DNA of 53,821 bases from positions 1 through 53,821 of the forward strand of contig CANQQY010000010.1 in assembly GCA_947626105.1 (NCBI GenBank), read 5' to 3'. Positions 7,975 to 16,133 of this stretch are shown here, in pieces. How positions within the stretch are numbered: the stretch's first letter is position 1; every line of letters begins with the position of its first letter. The notes under the pieces are model-generated. The model saw nothing but the letters and a program-made list of their open reading frames with translations, was not told the DNA's origin and searched no databases. A program made the translations under genes and the position numbers. This DNA is from an uncultured Clostridia bacterium (GTDB lineage Bacteria; Bacillota; Clostridia; Christensenellales; Borkfalkiaceae).

Positions 7975-10900
7975 ATGGCTAAACACTTTTTTCATGGAAA
8001 ACGCAGGGGAGTGATCGTCGCACTCTCCGTAGCACTCTCCGCAACCTTCTCGCTCGGCCTCTTCGCCGCCTGCGCGGGCGAACCCGAAACGCCGTCCGAA
8101 GAGGAGCCGCCGCAGGACGTCGAGACGAACGAATCCACCGATCCGCAGCTCTTGAAAAACGGCAATTTCGAGTTCTATGCCGAAAAGGAGAAAGCGGTCG
8201 AGGATAAGCGTGCCTTCATCAATTCTCCCACCAATTGGAGAGCAACGTCGGGCAGCGGATCTTACGCTTCCCTGACTTCTTCGGGCATCGTGAACGTGGA
8301 CGAATGGGAAACGATCACGACTTCCAACTACTCCCTCGTTCCCGACAGCGCCCTTACCGACATTGCAGACAGCAATTTCAAGGCGCAGGAGTTGACGGAC
8401 GAGATCATTTCAAACGCCACGGAGAACTGGAACAAGGCGAGCGTCTACGACCAGCTTCTCTTCTATAAATATTACGGCGTGACTTCGGCGGATCAGTTCG
8501 CTCCCTACGGCGACTACACCTACTCCATCGACTTCGAGGACGTGCAGTACCTGAAAGAGGATCTCGGGGACAGCATCTCCGTGGGAAGCTCCACGGAGGA
8601 GGACAGCGACGATAAAAACGTCCTGATGATCCACAACAGGCAGAGATACCAGAGCGGGAACCACAAAATGCACGGGGCGGCGCAGTATTATACCTCCTCG
8701 ACGACGATCTCGCTCGAAGCGGGCACCGCGGCGACCGTCACGGTGGACGTCCGCACGGACAAGCTGCTCTACGGGTATGTGGACGACGAACATCCCAACG
8801 AGGTCACCGAAGAGCGCGGCGCATATATCGGCGTCACCAATACCGTAGGCGGGCAGTCCCAGCCCGAAATGCAGATCAAGAACATCAACACGCAGGGCGA
8901 ATGGCAGACCTACACGATCTATATCCGCGCCAACACCTTTGCGAGCACCTCGTTCTCCATCAAGCTCGGCCTCGGGCAGGGCAACACGGACGACAGATAC
9001 GAACTTGTCGACGGGTATGCCTTCTTCGATAACGTCACGGTCACGAAGTTCCTCGGCGAAGAATACGAGGATAAGATCGCTTCCATTCCCGAAGAATTCA
9101 GATGCAGCATCAAATCGACTTCCGAAGAGAAGATCTTCTCGCGGGACGGCGTAGACAAGGCGCTGACTTCTTACTCGCTCAACCTTCTCTCGGAGGATTC
9201 TTCCGCCTCCGGCAAGAATCTCAGCCCCATTAGCATGGAAACGCTCGAAAACGGATTCGGGCACGGCGACAACATCGGGATCACCACCGAAGCGGGCACC
9301 GACAGGAACAAACCTTACGAATCTCTCATCAAAGACAACCGCAACGACGGTAAAACCCCTTCCGACGAACAGAGCATCGTAGAGCTCACCACCTACGGCG
9401 ATCTGCAAGGGAAAAAGGACAGCAACAAATATCTTACAAAGATCTTTGCCGATGACTTCGGCACCTTCCCCTTCGAAGGCAGCGGGGAAAAGGCAGACGT
9501 TCCCGTCCTCATGATGCTTTCCACCAACGGCGCGGCATACACTGCGAAGCTCGAAAGCGACACCTTCTCGCTGGAAGGAAATTCGAGGATGCTCGTCTCC
9601 TTCTTCGTAAAGACAAGTTCCATCCTCTCCGGCCGTCTCGGCGCGGGCGTCACCCTCGTGGACGGCGACAACGAGACGTCCATCTCCTCGTTCGACAGCA
9701 CGACGGTTCCCGCCGTGGACGTGAACGACGACCTTACCGACATTTACGACGGCTGGGTGCAGTGCTTCTTTATCGTCGCAAACGAAACGGACAGCCCGAA
9801 GTCGTTCTCCCTGAAATTCACTTACGGCGTCACGAGCGTGCAGGGCACGGCGGAGGAGGACTACTGCAACGGCTATGCGGCGTTCACCGATTTCCGTACG
9901 ATGCCGCTCAACAAGACGGAGTACGGGTTCGCCTCGACGGGCAGCTATGCGAAAAAGGTTTCCCTGACGGCGATCAAGGCAAACACCTCCCGTTTCGACA
10001 CGGCGGACGCGGCTTCCGACATCGAGAAAGATCTGGCGAATCCTTCCTCCTTCCGCGAATCGGTCGCGGGGCAGGACATCTATACGCCCGATCCCGATGA
10101 GAACAGCATCTTCGCGGGTCTCATCAATAACGACAACGATTATAAGAACGTCGACGCCTATAAGGAGACCGTTTGGGGACAGTTCCTCACGACGAAAGCG
10201 GCAAACGGCGCGGCCGACGCCAAGACGTGGTGGAACACCCTGTTCGGCGAAAAGAGCCTGATCGACCCGGATGCGCGCAGCCAGCGCGAAGCGCGCCAGC
10301 CGCTCGTCCTCGTCAATACGGGCGCCGACGCTCCTTCCCACGGCTATATCTCCCGTTCGCTCACCGCGTCCGTTTCGGCGAACAGCTATTATAAGATCTC
10401 CATGCGCGTAAAGGTCTCCGCGGGGGCGACCGCCTATCTCTATCTCATCGACATGGACGATACGGACGACGGGTACAACAAGCTCATCACCCCCTCTCTT
10501 CCGCAGGTCACCTTCTGGTATGACGACGAGGGCAACATCCTCCGCTGCGATCCCGAAAGCGACGGCTTCAACAAGACGGACGACACCCTCTATTACCGCG
10601 AAACGAACGGGCTTTACACGGCTGCCGCAGACGCGGGGAAAGAGAACAAGACCTACTACGCGAACCTCTACAATTATAAGCGCGACGGCGACAACAACTA
10701 TGTCACCACGGACGGCACGATCGCTTTCTATTGGCATGAGAACAAGGTCTACGGGCACTATGACGAGACGGACGGCACGTACAGCCAAGAAGTGCACTGC
10801 CTGCCTACGACCGATGAGAACAACAATAGCATCTTGCACTATGACAACAAGGACACCGATAACTCCAAGTATCAGAGCGTGATCTCCGTCACGGGCACGC

Positions 10901-11697
10901 CCGAAAACCAAGACCAGTGGATCACCGTCAGCTTCTATATCCACACGGGCGGCAAGGCGAAGAGCTACCGCGTCGAACTTTGGGCGGGCGAGCGCACGAA
11001 CGAAACGGACGGCTTCCCCGCAGAGAGCTATATCTTCTTCGACGGTTACAGCACCGGCACGACGTCGGACTTTGCGACCAACCGTGACGCCGCCGTCGAG
11101 AGCCTTCTGAAAGAGCACGCGGATCCCGAGGACGACGAGAAGCTCACCGGGGACGTTGCAAAATACTACACCTTTACCTTCTTCGATTCGGCGGACTATC
11201 TCCGTCACGACAGAGATTTCGACGGCGCCGATTACGATAAGTGGCAGAACTATAAGCAGTCGTCCTATTCCGAAGGACTGCTCTGGTTGCAATACTTTGA
11301 TACGGACGGCACGCTTGCGGTGAACGGCGCGGAGGGGATCAAGGATTACCCGAGCTATGCGCTCTTCCTCGATTTCTCCCTTACCGAACAGAGCGTCTCC
11401 GAATACACGCCTGCGGACAACGAGACTCCCGACGAGGAGCCCGAAGAGGAAGAAGAAACCTCCGGTACGAACATCTGGCTTGTGCTTTCCTCTTCCATCC
11501 TCGCAGTCGTCACCGTGCTTGCGGTCGCGGCGGTCGTATTCCGTGCGGTACGCAAGAAGGTCAAGAAGAATGCGCCCGTTAAGATCAAGGAAAAGAAGAG
11601 CAAGCGCGTGAACGTTGAATCCGCGCCCGCAAAACCCGAGGTTGAAGAGCCGAAGCCCGAAGAAACGAAGGACGAAAGCGACCCTTACAACGACTGA
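7975..11697 (+). CDS. Large surface lipoprotein with C-terminal membrane anchor
   Basis: A 1240-residue extracellular protein of unknown function. The N-terminus has a twin-basic, hydrophobic signal peptide ending in lipobox LFAAC (Cys 33), then an acidic linker. The body contains at least three beta-sandwich-like, carbohydrate-binding-module-like stretches (about 210-355, 520-660 and 790-1045), each ending in a GYAFFDNVTV / GYAAFTDFRT / SYIFFDGYST type strand. The C-terminus has an acidic Glu-rich spacer, one membrane helix (about 1165-1190) and a Lys-rich cytosolic tail. Having both a lipobox and a C-terminal membrane helix is unusual: the chain could be tethered at both ends, or the Cys may not be used. 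A ribosome site (AAGGATGG) lies before the ATG. Monocistronic with its own promoter and terminator. A sugar-binding or adhesive role is plausible but unproven. Confidence 0.85.
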   Translation: MAKHFFHGKRRGVIVALSVALSATFSLGLFAACAGEPETPSEEEPPQDVETNESTDPQLLKNGNFEFYAEKEKAVEDKRAFINSPTNWRATSGSGSYASLTSSGIVNVDEWETITTSNYSLVPDSALTDIADSNFKAQELTDEIISNATENWNKASVYDQLLFYKYYGVTSADQFAPYGDYTYSIDFEDVQYLKEDLGDSISVGSSTEEDSDDKNVLMIHNRQRYQSGNHKMHGAAQYYTSSTTISLEAGTAATVTVDVRTDKLLYGYVDDEHPNEVTEERGAYIGVTNTVGGQSQPEMQIKNINTQGEWQTYTIYIRANTFASTSFSIKLGLGQGNTDDRYELVDGYAFFDNVTVTKFLGEEYEDKIASIPEEFRCSIKSTSEEKIFSRDGVDKALTSYSLNLLSEDSSASGKNLSPISMETLENGFGHGDNIGITTEAGTDRNKPYESLIKDNRNDGKTPSDEQSIVELTTYGDLQGKKDSNKYLTKIFADDFGTFPFEGSGEKADVPVLMMLSTNGAAYTAKLESDTFSLEGNSRMLVSFFVKTSSILSGRLGAGVTLVDGDNETSISSFDSTTVPAVDVNDDLTDIYDGWVQCFFIVANETDSPKSFSLKFTYGVTSVQGTAEEDYCNGYAAFTDFRTMPLNKTEYGFASTGSYAKKVSLTAIKANTSRFDTADAASDIEKDLANPSSFRESVAGQDIYTPDPDENSIFAGLINNDNDYKNVDAYKETVWGQFLTTKAANGAADAKTWWNTLFGEKSLIDPDARSQREARQPLVLVNTGADAPSHGYISRSLTASVSANSYYKISMRVKVSAGATAYLYLIDMDDTDDGYNKLITPSLPQVTFWYDDEGNILRCDPESDGFNKTDDTLYYRETNGLYTAAADAGKENKTYYANLYNYKRDGDNNYVTTDGTIAFYWHENKVYGHYDETDGTYSQEVHCLPTTDENNNSILHYDNKDTDNSKYQSVISVTGTPENQDQWITVSFYIHTGGKAKSYRVELWAGERTNETDGFPAESYIFFDGYSTGTTSDFATNRDAAVESLLKEHADPEDDEKLTGDVAKYYTFTFFDSADYLRHDRDFDGADYDKWQNYKQSSYSEGLLWLQYFDTDGTLAVNGAEGIKDYPSYALFLDFSLTEQSVSEYTPADNETPDEEPEEEEETSGTNIWLVLSSSILAVVTVLAVAAVVFRAVRKKVKKNAPVKIKEKKSKRVNVESAPAKPEVEEPKPEETKDESDPYND

Positions 11698-11702
11698 TAA
11701 AC

Positions 11703-11736
11703 GGCTCCCCCTCACACCGTGAGGGGGGCTTTTTTA
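11703..11736 (+). terminator. Terminator of the large surface-protein gene
   Basis: Stem gctccccctcac / gtgaggggggc followed by six T, six bases after the stop codon. Confidence 0.9.
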
Positions 11737-11739
11737 TCC

Positions 11740-11960
11740 GGCGTGTCTTTTTCTCGGCCCTCGAGGGGGAGCCCGAAGGGAAGAGTGTGTCTCTCGCTGC
11801 CCCTTTCAGGGGAACCCCCCAAGGAGTAATCCTTCTTGCTTCCCCTCTTAGGGGAAGTACCCGCGCAGCGGGGGATAGGGTTTTGAAACCCCTCTGTCAC
11901 TCACTACGTTCGTGACATCTCCCCTATAAGGGGCGACAAGGGTTGCCCTTCGTTCCCAAA
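11740..11960. repeat. Family C palindromic repeats
   Basis: No gene is seen here. There are alternating GC-rich arms: ccttttcagggg, aggggaagtacccgcg, ttttgaaacccctctgtc, tctcccctataaggggcgac. The same words recur at 12905, 24212, 24346, 27495, 30688, 38425 and 53030. Confidence 0.75.
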
Positions 11961-12181
11961 TTACTTGCCTTAGGCGGAATTTACTTCCGCCGCCCCGCGC
12001 GCATTCTATTGCACGAAGCGCGGCACGAGCCCGCAAGGGCGAAGTAGGGCGACTCAATTTGCCGAACCCCTTCGGCTTAATGTCCTGTGAAACAGAAAAG
12101 GGGCGGCCGAATCGCTTTTACAAGGCCAAAATCTTAACCCCTCGCTCGTATTTCTTTGCGTAGCAAAGAAATCGAGCGAAA
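11960..12181. repeat. Family D element copy D2
   Basis: It contains cttaggcggaatttacttcc, the hairpin gccgaaccccttcggc, the block gcggccgaatcgcttttaca, and the terminal hairpin ctcgctcgtatttctttgcg / agcaaagaaatcgagcg with the shortest loop of all copies. It lies directly upstream of the pnuC-like gene, unlike most copies, which sit at gene 3' ends. Confidence 0.75.
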
Positions 12182-12191
12182 CAAATCCATC

Positions 12192-12881
12192 ATGAAATTT
12201 TTCAAATCCATCACACCGTTTGAATATTTCCTTTGGGGCGGCGGAATTCTTGCCATCGTCCTTTCGTTCGTGCTCTGCAAAAATACCGATTGGCTCAATC
12301 TGATCGGCTCTGTTCTCGGCTGTACGGGGCTCATCTTCATCGCAAAGGGAAACGTCCTCGGGCAGGTCATCTGCGTGATTTTTTCCGCCTATTACGGCTA
12401 TGTCTCCTTCGCGATGCGCTACTATGGAGAAATGATCACCTATCTCGGCATGACGGCCCCCATCGCGATCGCCGCAGTCATCGGCTGGCTCCGTCACCCC
12501 TTCCGAGGCAAAAAGGGAGAAGTGGAGATCGCAAAGCCCAAAAAAAGGACGTACCTTGCCGTCCTTGTTCTCTCCGCCGCCGTCACCGCCGCCTTTTATT
12601 TTATCCTGCGCGCGCTCGGAACCGCGAATCTTCTGTGGAGCGTCGCGTCCGTTTTCACGAGCTTTGCCGCCGTGTCCCTCTCCTTGCTGCGTTCCCCCTT
12701 TTATGCCGTCGCCTACGCTTGCAACGACGTCGTCCTCATCGTCCTTTGGTCGCTTGCCGCGGCGGGAAACAGCGAATATATCGCCCTCGCCGTTTGCTTT
12801 TCCGTCTTTCTCGCCGAGGATCTCTACGGATTTTTCAACTGGCTGAAACTGCGCAAAAAACAGGCGCAGACGAACGAGTGA
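12192..12881 (+). CDS. pnuC: PnuC-type nicotinamide riboside transporter
   Basis: A 229-residue membrane protein of the PnuC family, which takes up nicotinamide riboside (a vitamin B3 form) by facilitated diffusion driven by phosphorylation in the cell. About seven hydrophobic segments are visible. Family-type features are the early WLNLIGSVLG segment, the QVICVIFSAYYGYVSF helix and the late ACNDVVLIVLW helix. The start chosen is the ATG at 12192 (MKFFKSITPFEYF); a TTG 12 codons upstream lies inside the family D hairpin and is less likely. No good ribosome site is visible before the ATG, and the repeat leaves almost no space for a promoter, so expression may depend on the repeat itself. Confidence 0.85.
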   Translation: MKFFKSITPFEYFLWGGGILAIVLSFVLCKNTDWLNLIGSVLGCTGLIFIAKGNVLGQVICVIFSAYYGYVSFAMRYYGEMITYLGMTAPIAIAAVIGWLRHPFRGKKGEVEIAKPKKRTYLAVLVLSAAVTAAFYFILRALGTANLLWSVASVFTSFAAVSLSLLRSPFYAVAYACNDVVLIVLWSLAAAGNSEYIALAVCFSVFLAEDLYGFFNWLKLRKKQAQTNE

Positions 12882-12889
12882 GGGGGAAT

Positions 12890-13060
12890 CCCCCCCACCA
12901 CCGCCTACGGCGGAGCCTCCCCCCAAAGGGGGTAGGCCTTCTTGCTGCCCCTTTTAGGGGAAGTGGCGAACAAAGTGAGCCAAAGGGGTTTTGAAACCCC
13001 TCAGTCGCGCAAGGGCAGCGCGCCAGCTCCCCTAAGAGGGGCGCCAAGGTTCGCCCTTCG
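12890..13060. repeat. Family C palindromic repeats
   Basis: Paired arms gcctacggcggagcctcc, cccttttaggggaagtggcg, gttttgaaacccctcagtcg and agctcccctaagaggggcgc. No gene is seen here. Confidence 0.75.
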
Positions 13061-13359
13061 TTCCAAAATCACTTGCCTTAGGCGGAATTTACTTCCGCCG
13101 CCCCGCGCGCATTCTATTGCACGAAGCGCGGCCCGAGCCCGCAGGGCGAAGTAGGGCGACTCAATTTGCCGAACCCTTTCGGCTTAATGTCGTCGCGTCA
13201 TTCTGAACGAATGTGAAGAATCCCGAGGATGAGAGTTCGGACTCCGTTTATCGGGATCCTTCGGGAATTACGCTTCGAACTACGTACAGCTTGTTCGGCT
13301 CAGGATGACGCGGTAAAACGCGCCCAAAAGGCGCAGACGAAAAAAGAAATTCAACGAAA
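13061..13359. repeat. Family D copy D3 with a nested family A palindrome
   Basis: The left part matches D2 (cttaggcggaatttacttcc, gccgaaccctttcggc). Its middle is replaced by a complete family A palindrome (about 13196-13312, gcgtcattctgaacgaatg ... gctcaggatgacgcg). The right end keeps aaaggcgcagacgaaaaaag and the stem arm aaattcaacg, but the matching left arm is lost. It abuts the rsmF stop codon at 13360. Confidence 0.75.
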
Positions 13360-14652
13360 CTATTTTCTAAGTCTCAACCCTTTCGGATAATGATTTTTGA
13401 CGGTGCCGTTTGAAGCCTTGCCGAGTCCGAGCGGAAAGCCGTCGACGCAGACGGCGACCCAGCCGCTCTCCGCATCGCACGTCAGCGTTTCGCCGCGCAA
13501 GTATGTTTTCGCCTCCTCACGGGAGAGCGAAATTTTTTTCTTCGCAAGGCTTCCGAACGCCATCGCAAGCGCATGGGCGGGCTTGAAATTCTTCCCGTCC
13601 CATTCGCCGAGCTCCACGCCGAGGCGGAGCAGGCGGACGCTCAACTCGGGCATTCCGTCGGGCACGAGGTACATTCTGCCGTCCGCAAGCGTGTGGATCC
13701 TGCCCTCCGTGCGGAAGGGCTCCGCAAAAAAATCCTCCGCAAACCCGCAAAAGGCGCGCTCCGCCGCGGCGTTTTTTTGGATACGGAAGGGTCTTACTGC
13801 GCAGCTCTCCCCCTCTCGTTTCTCCAAAACGGCGGCAAAGTGTCCCTCACCGCGAAATTCGTGCGGATAATATTTCTCCTCTTCGACGAGCGTAAAAGAG
13901 GGGTGCTCTTTCAAAAACGCCTCGACCGTCCACTCGTCCTCTTCTTCCGCAAACGTACAGGTGGAATAGACGATCCTTCCGCCCCTTTCAAGCATTCGCG
14001 CGGCACACTCCAAAATTCCCTTCTGCCGCACAGCGCACCGTGCGACGTTTTCTTCGCTCCATTCGGGGATCGCGTTCGGCTCCTTTTTGAACATGCCCTC
14101 GCCCGAGCAGGGCGCGTCCACAAGGATCAGATCGAAACAGGCGGGAAAGAGCTCCGCGAGCGTTTCGGGCGGCGCGCACATCGTTGCACAGTTTCGGATC
14201 CCCATCCGCTCGACGTTTTCCGATAAGATCTTCGCCCGCGGAAAGTCGATTTCATTGGCGAAAAGGATCCCCCTGCCCGCCATTTGGGCGGCGACGTGGG
14301 TCGTCTTTCCCCCGGGCGCGGCGCAAAGATCCAAAACGCGCTCTTTTTTGCAATGTTTCGTGAGCTCTCCCACCTTCATTGCCGACGGTTCCTGCATATA
14401 GTAGAGCCCCGCAAAGTGGTAGGGATCCGCGCCGAGCTTCTCCCCGCCGACAAGAAAGCCGCTCTCCGTGATCTTTTCGCCCAGAGCAAATTCCTCGGGC
14501 GCGAGGGCGCAAAATTCTTCCGCGGAGATTTTGAGGGTATTCACGCGGAGCCCTTTGAGGGGCGGGCGTTCGTAAGACGCCAAAAAGGCGGGGTATTGTT
14601 CACCCAGCCTCTGTTGCATTCTCTGTAAAAATTTTTCGGGAAGCCGAACCAT
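13360..14652 (-). CDS. rsmF: 16S rRNA m5C methyltransferase, RsmF/NOL1-NOP2-Sun family
   Basis: S-adenosylmethionine-dependent RNA cytosine-C5 methyltransferase of 430 residues, acting on rRNA. An N-terminal RsmF-like domain (RLGEQYPAFLASYERPPLKGLRVN) is followed by the Rossmann core: SAM-binding LCAAPGGKTTH (about 107-117), motif IV DAPCSGEGMFKKEP and motif VI YSTCTFAEEE with the catalytic cysteine, then a C-terminal PUA-like region ending in NHYPKGLRLRK. The target cytosine cannot be read from the sequence. It lies 21 bp downstream of the exonuclease-BRCT gene and probably shares its transcript. A family D repeat begins immediately after the TAG stop. Confidence 0.93.
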   Translation of the reverse strand: MVRLPEKFLQRMQQRLGEQYPAFLASYERPPLKGLRVNTLKISAEEFCALAPEEFALGEKITESGFLVGGEKLGADPYHFAGLYYMQEPSAMKVGELTKHCKKERVLDLCAAPGGKTTHVAAQMAGRGILFANEIDFPRAKILSENVERMGIRNCATMCAPPETLAELFPACFDLILVDAPCSGEGMFKKEPNAIPEWSEENVARCAVRQKGILECAARMLERGGRIVYSTCTFAEEEDEWTVEAFLKEHPSFTLVEEEKYYPHEFRGEGHFAAVLEKREGESCAVRPFRIQKNAAAERAFCGFAEDFFAEPFRTEGRIHTLADGRMYLVPDGMPELSVRLLRLGVELGEWDGKNFKPAHALAMAFGSLAKKKISLSREEAKTYLRGETLTCDAESGWVAVCVDGFPLGLGKASNGTVKNHYPKGLRLRK

Positions 14653-14673
14653 CCCGCCTCCTTTTCCCTGCGC

Positions 14674-15630
14674 TTATTCCTTCGCCAGCGCCGATTCGAG
14701 CTGTTCCAATGAGACGAACGCCGCGCCGCTTTCGAGCGCGTTCCGGCAGCGCACGCCTTCCTTCTCCCGCGCGATGTAGACGTTGCATTCGGCGGGGTGG
14801 GAAGTGTATCTGCCCCCCGCTTCGAAGATCGCCTTCACGAGCTTGGTGGAGACGTCCACCTCGTCCTCGACGTCGCGCGCGAAGCAAAATACTTTGCCCT
14901 CGAGGGAGCCCCCTTTCTTGCGCCTGTTCATGTGTTTATTGACGACGCGGTAGAACGCCTCGTGCGCCTTCATGTGCGTTTCGCGCTGTTCGTCGCGTTC
15001 GGCAAAATAGCGGTCGAGCCCCTCCGAATGGGGCTGGCGGATCCTGTATCCCTCGATCCGCCCCGCACGGATGCGATATTTTTCGGTGAGTCCCCGCACG
15101 GAGACGTTTTCGCGCTTGCAGAGCGCCTCGCAGACGCGCATGGTCGCATAGGCGTCGTCCACGGCACGGTGCGGGACAAATTCGACGCCCAAGGCTTCCG
15201 CCATGGCGCCGAGCCCGATCTGCCGCTCGAAACTATTGTCCGTATTCATCCAAAAGAACTGCGTGTCGTGCCAGTCGAAGCGGAAGGACGGGAGCTTATA
15301 CCGCTTTGTTTCGAGATTGAGGTAGTTGACGTCGTTCAGCGTCGCATGCCCGAGCACGATCGCGTCCCTGTCCTCGAGAAGGGACTTGATCTTCCTGTAC
15401 GCCGCGGGAAAAGGGGGGTATTTTTTGAAGTCCTCGTACTCATAGGGGAGCACGAGACCCTCTTTCCCCTTTCTGTCGGTGAGATGGAATTTGCCGCGCG
15501 GGTTCATGAGAATGTCGTTCCGTTCGAGAAGAACAAAATTTTCGTCGGTCACGACATATCCGAACGCGCACATTTTGGCGACGTTCTTGAACACGCACGC
15601 GCATTCTATATCAAAAAAAACATACTTCAT
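14674..15630 (-). CDS. DEDDh exonuclease with C-terminal BRCT domain
   Basis: A 318-residue protein. The N-terminal part (about 1-180) is a DnaQ-like 3'-5' exonuclease: motif I FDIECA, motif II GHATLNDVNYL and motif III HRAVDDAYATMRV give the DEDDh acidic set. The C-terminal part (about 235-318) resembles a BRCT domain (LEGKVFCFARDVEDEVD ... IFEAGGRYTSHPAECNVYIA). A pairing of exonuclease and BRCT suggests DNA repair or processing. The start is placed at MKYVFFDIECA; the frame runs further upstream but only through repeat DNA. The ribosome site is weak. The pairing with rsmF appears to be local. Confidence 0.82.
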   Translation of the reverse strand: MKYVFFDIECACVFKNVAKMCAFGYVVTDENFVLLERNDILMNPRGKFHLTDRKGKEGLVLPYEYEDFKKYPPFPAAYRKIKSLLEDRDAIVLGHATLNDVNYLNLETKRYKLPSFRFDWHDTQFFWMNTDNSFERQIGLGAMAEALGVEFVPHRAVDDAYATMRVCEALCKRENVSVRGLTEKYRIRAGRIEGYRIRQPHSEGLDRYFAERDEQRETHMKAHEAFYRVVNKHMNRRKKGGSLEGKVFCFARDVEDEVDVSTKLVKAIFEAGGRYTSHPAECNVYIAREKEGVRCRNALESGAAFVSLEQLESALAKE

Positions 15631-15639
15631 AAAACTTGG

Positions 15640-15935
15640 TTTGAAAAAGGACGGCAGAACCCCCACCTGACGCGCTACGATCCAACCCTCGGCTCCCCCT
15701 CGAGGGGGAGCTGTCGCGCTGTCCTTGCGCGACTGAAGGGGTGTCATTGTCCAAATCATGTCCCCCTGCCCCGTGCGCATTCTATTGCACTAAGCGCGGC
15801 ACGAGCGGGCGCCGCTCGCGATGTAGCTTTGCTCGAAGGGTCACTGCATTATAATAAGGTGATCCTTCGACACGCCGCTTTTGTCAGCGGCGGCTCAGGA
15901 TGACGCTGTAGAGGGGCACGGAAAGGTGCCCTTTG
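15640..15935. repeat. Family C and A repeats upstream of the exonuclease gene
   Basis: A family C palindrome (ctcggctccccctcgaggggg) is at about 15690-15740. A family A unit (gcattctattgcactaagcgcgg ... tgatccttcgacac ... ggctcaggatgacg) is at about 15776-15905. No gene or clear promoter is seen here. Confidence 0.7.
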
Positions 15936-16133
15936 TTCCAAATCACGGCGCGTGGCGGGGTCTCCCTGCCTAAGCGCACCCTATTTGGTACCCTACGGGA
16001 ACCTTACTGTCATGTGAAACAGAAAGGCGGCGGCCGAATCGCTTTTACAAGGCAAAAATCTTAACCCCTCGTTGAATTTATTTTTGAGCATGCGCCCCAA
16101 GGCGCAGACGAAAAAATAAATTCAACGAAACAG
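15936..16133. repeat. Family D element copy D4
   Basis: It contains cggcgcgtggcggggtctccc, gcggccgaatcgcttttaca and the long terminal hairpin cgttgaatttattttt / aaaaaataaattcaacg with loop gagcatgcgccccaaggcgcagacg. This is the GTTGAA version of the stem. It ends at the serS stop codon (16134). Confidence 0.78.

Noticed and set aside
8410-11715. A 1101-codon open frame on the minus strand opposite the large surface-protein gene
   Set aside because: It is a shadow of the plus-strand gene: no ribosome site, low-complexity Arg/Val/Gly-rich translation, and no recognisable domain.
15631-15780. Extended N-terminus of the exonuclease-BRCT protein
   Set aside because: The extra residues are repeat-derived, and the nuclease motif I starts right after the ATG at 15630.
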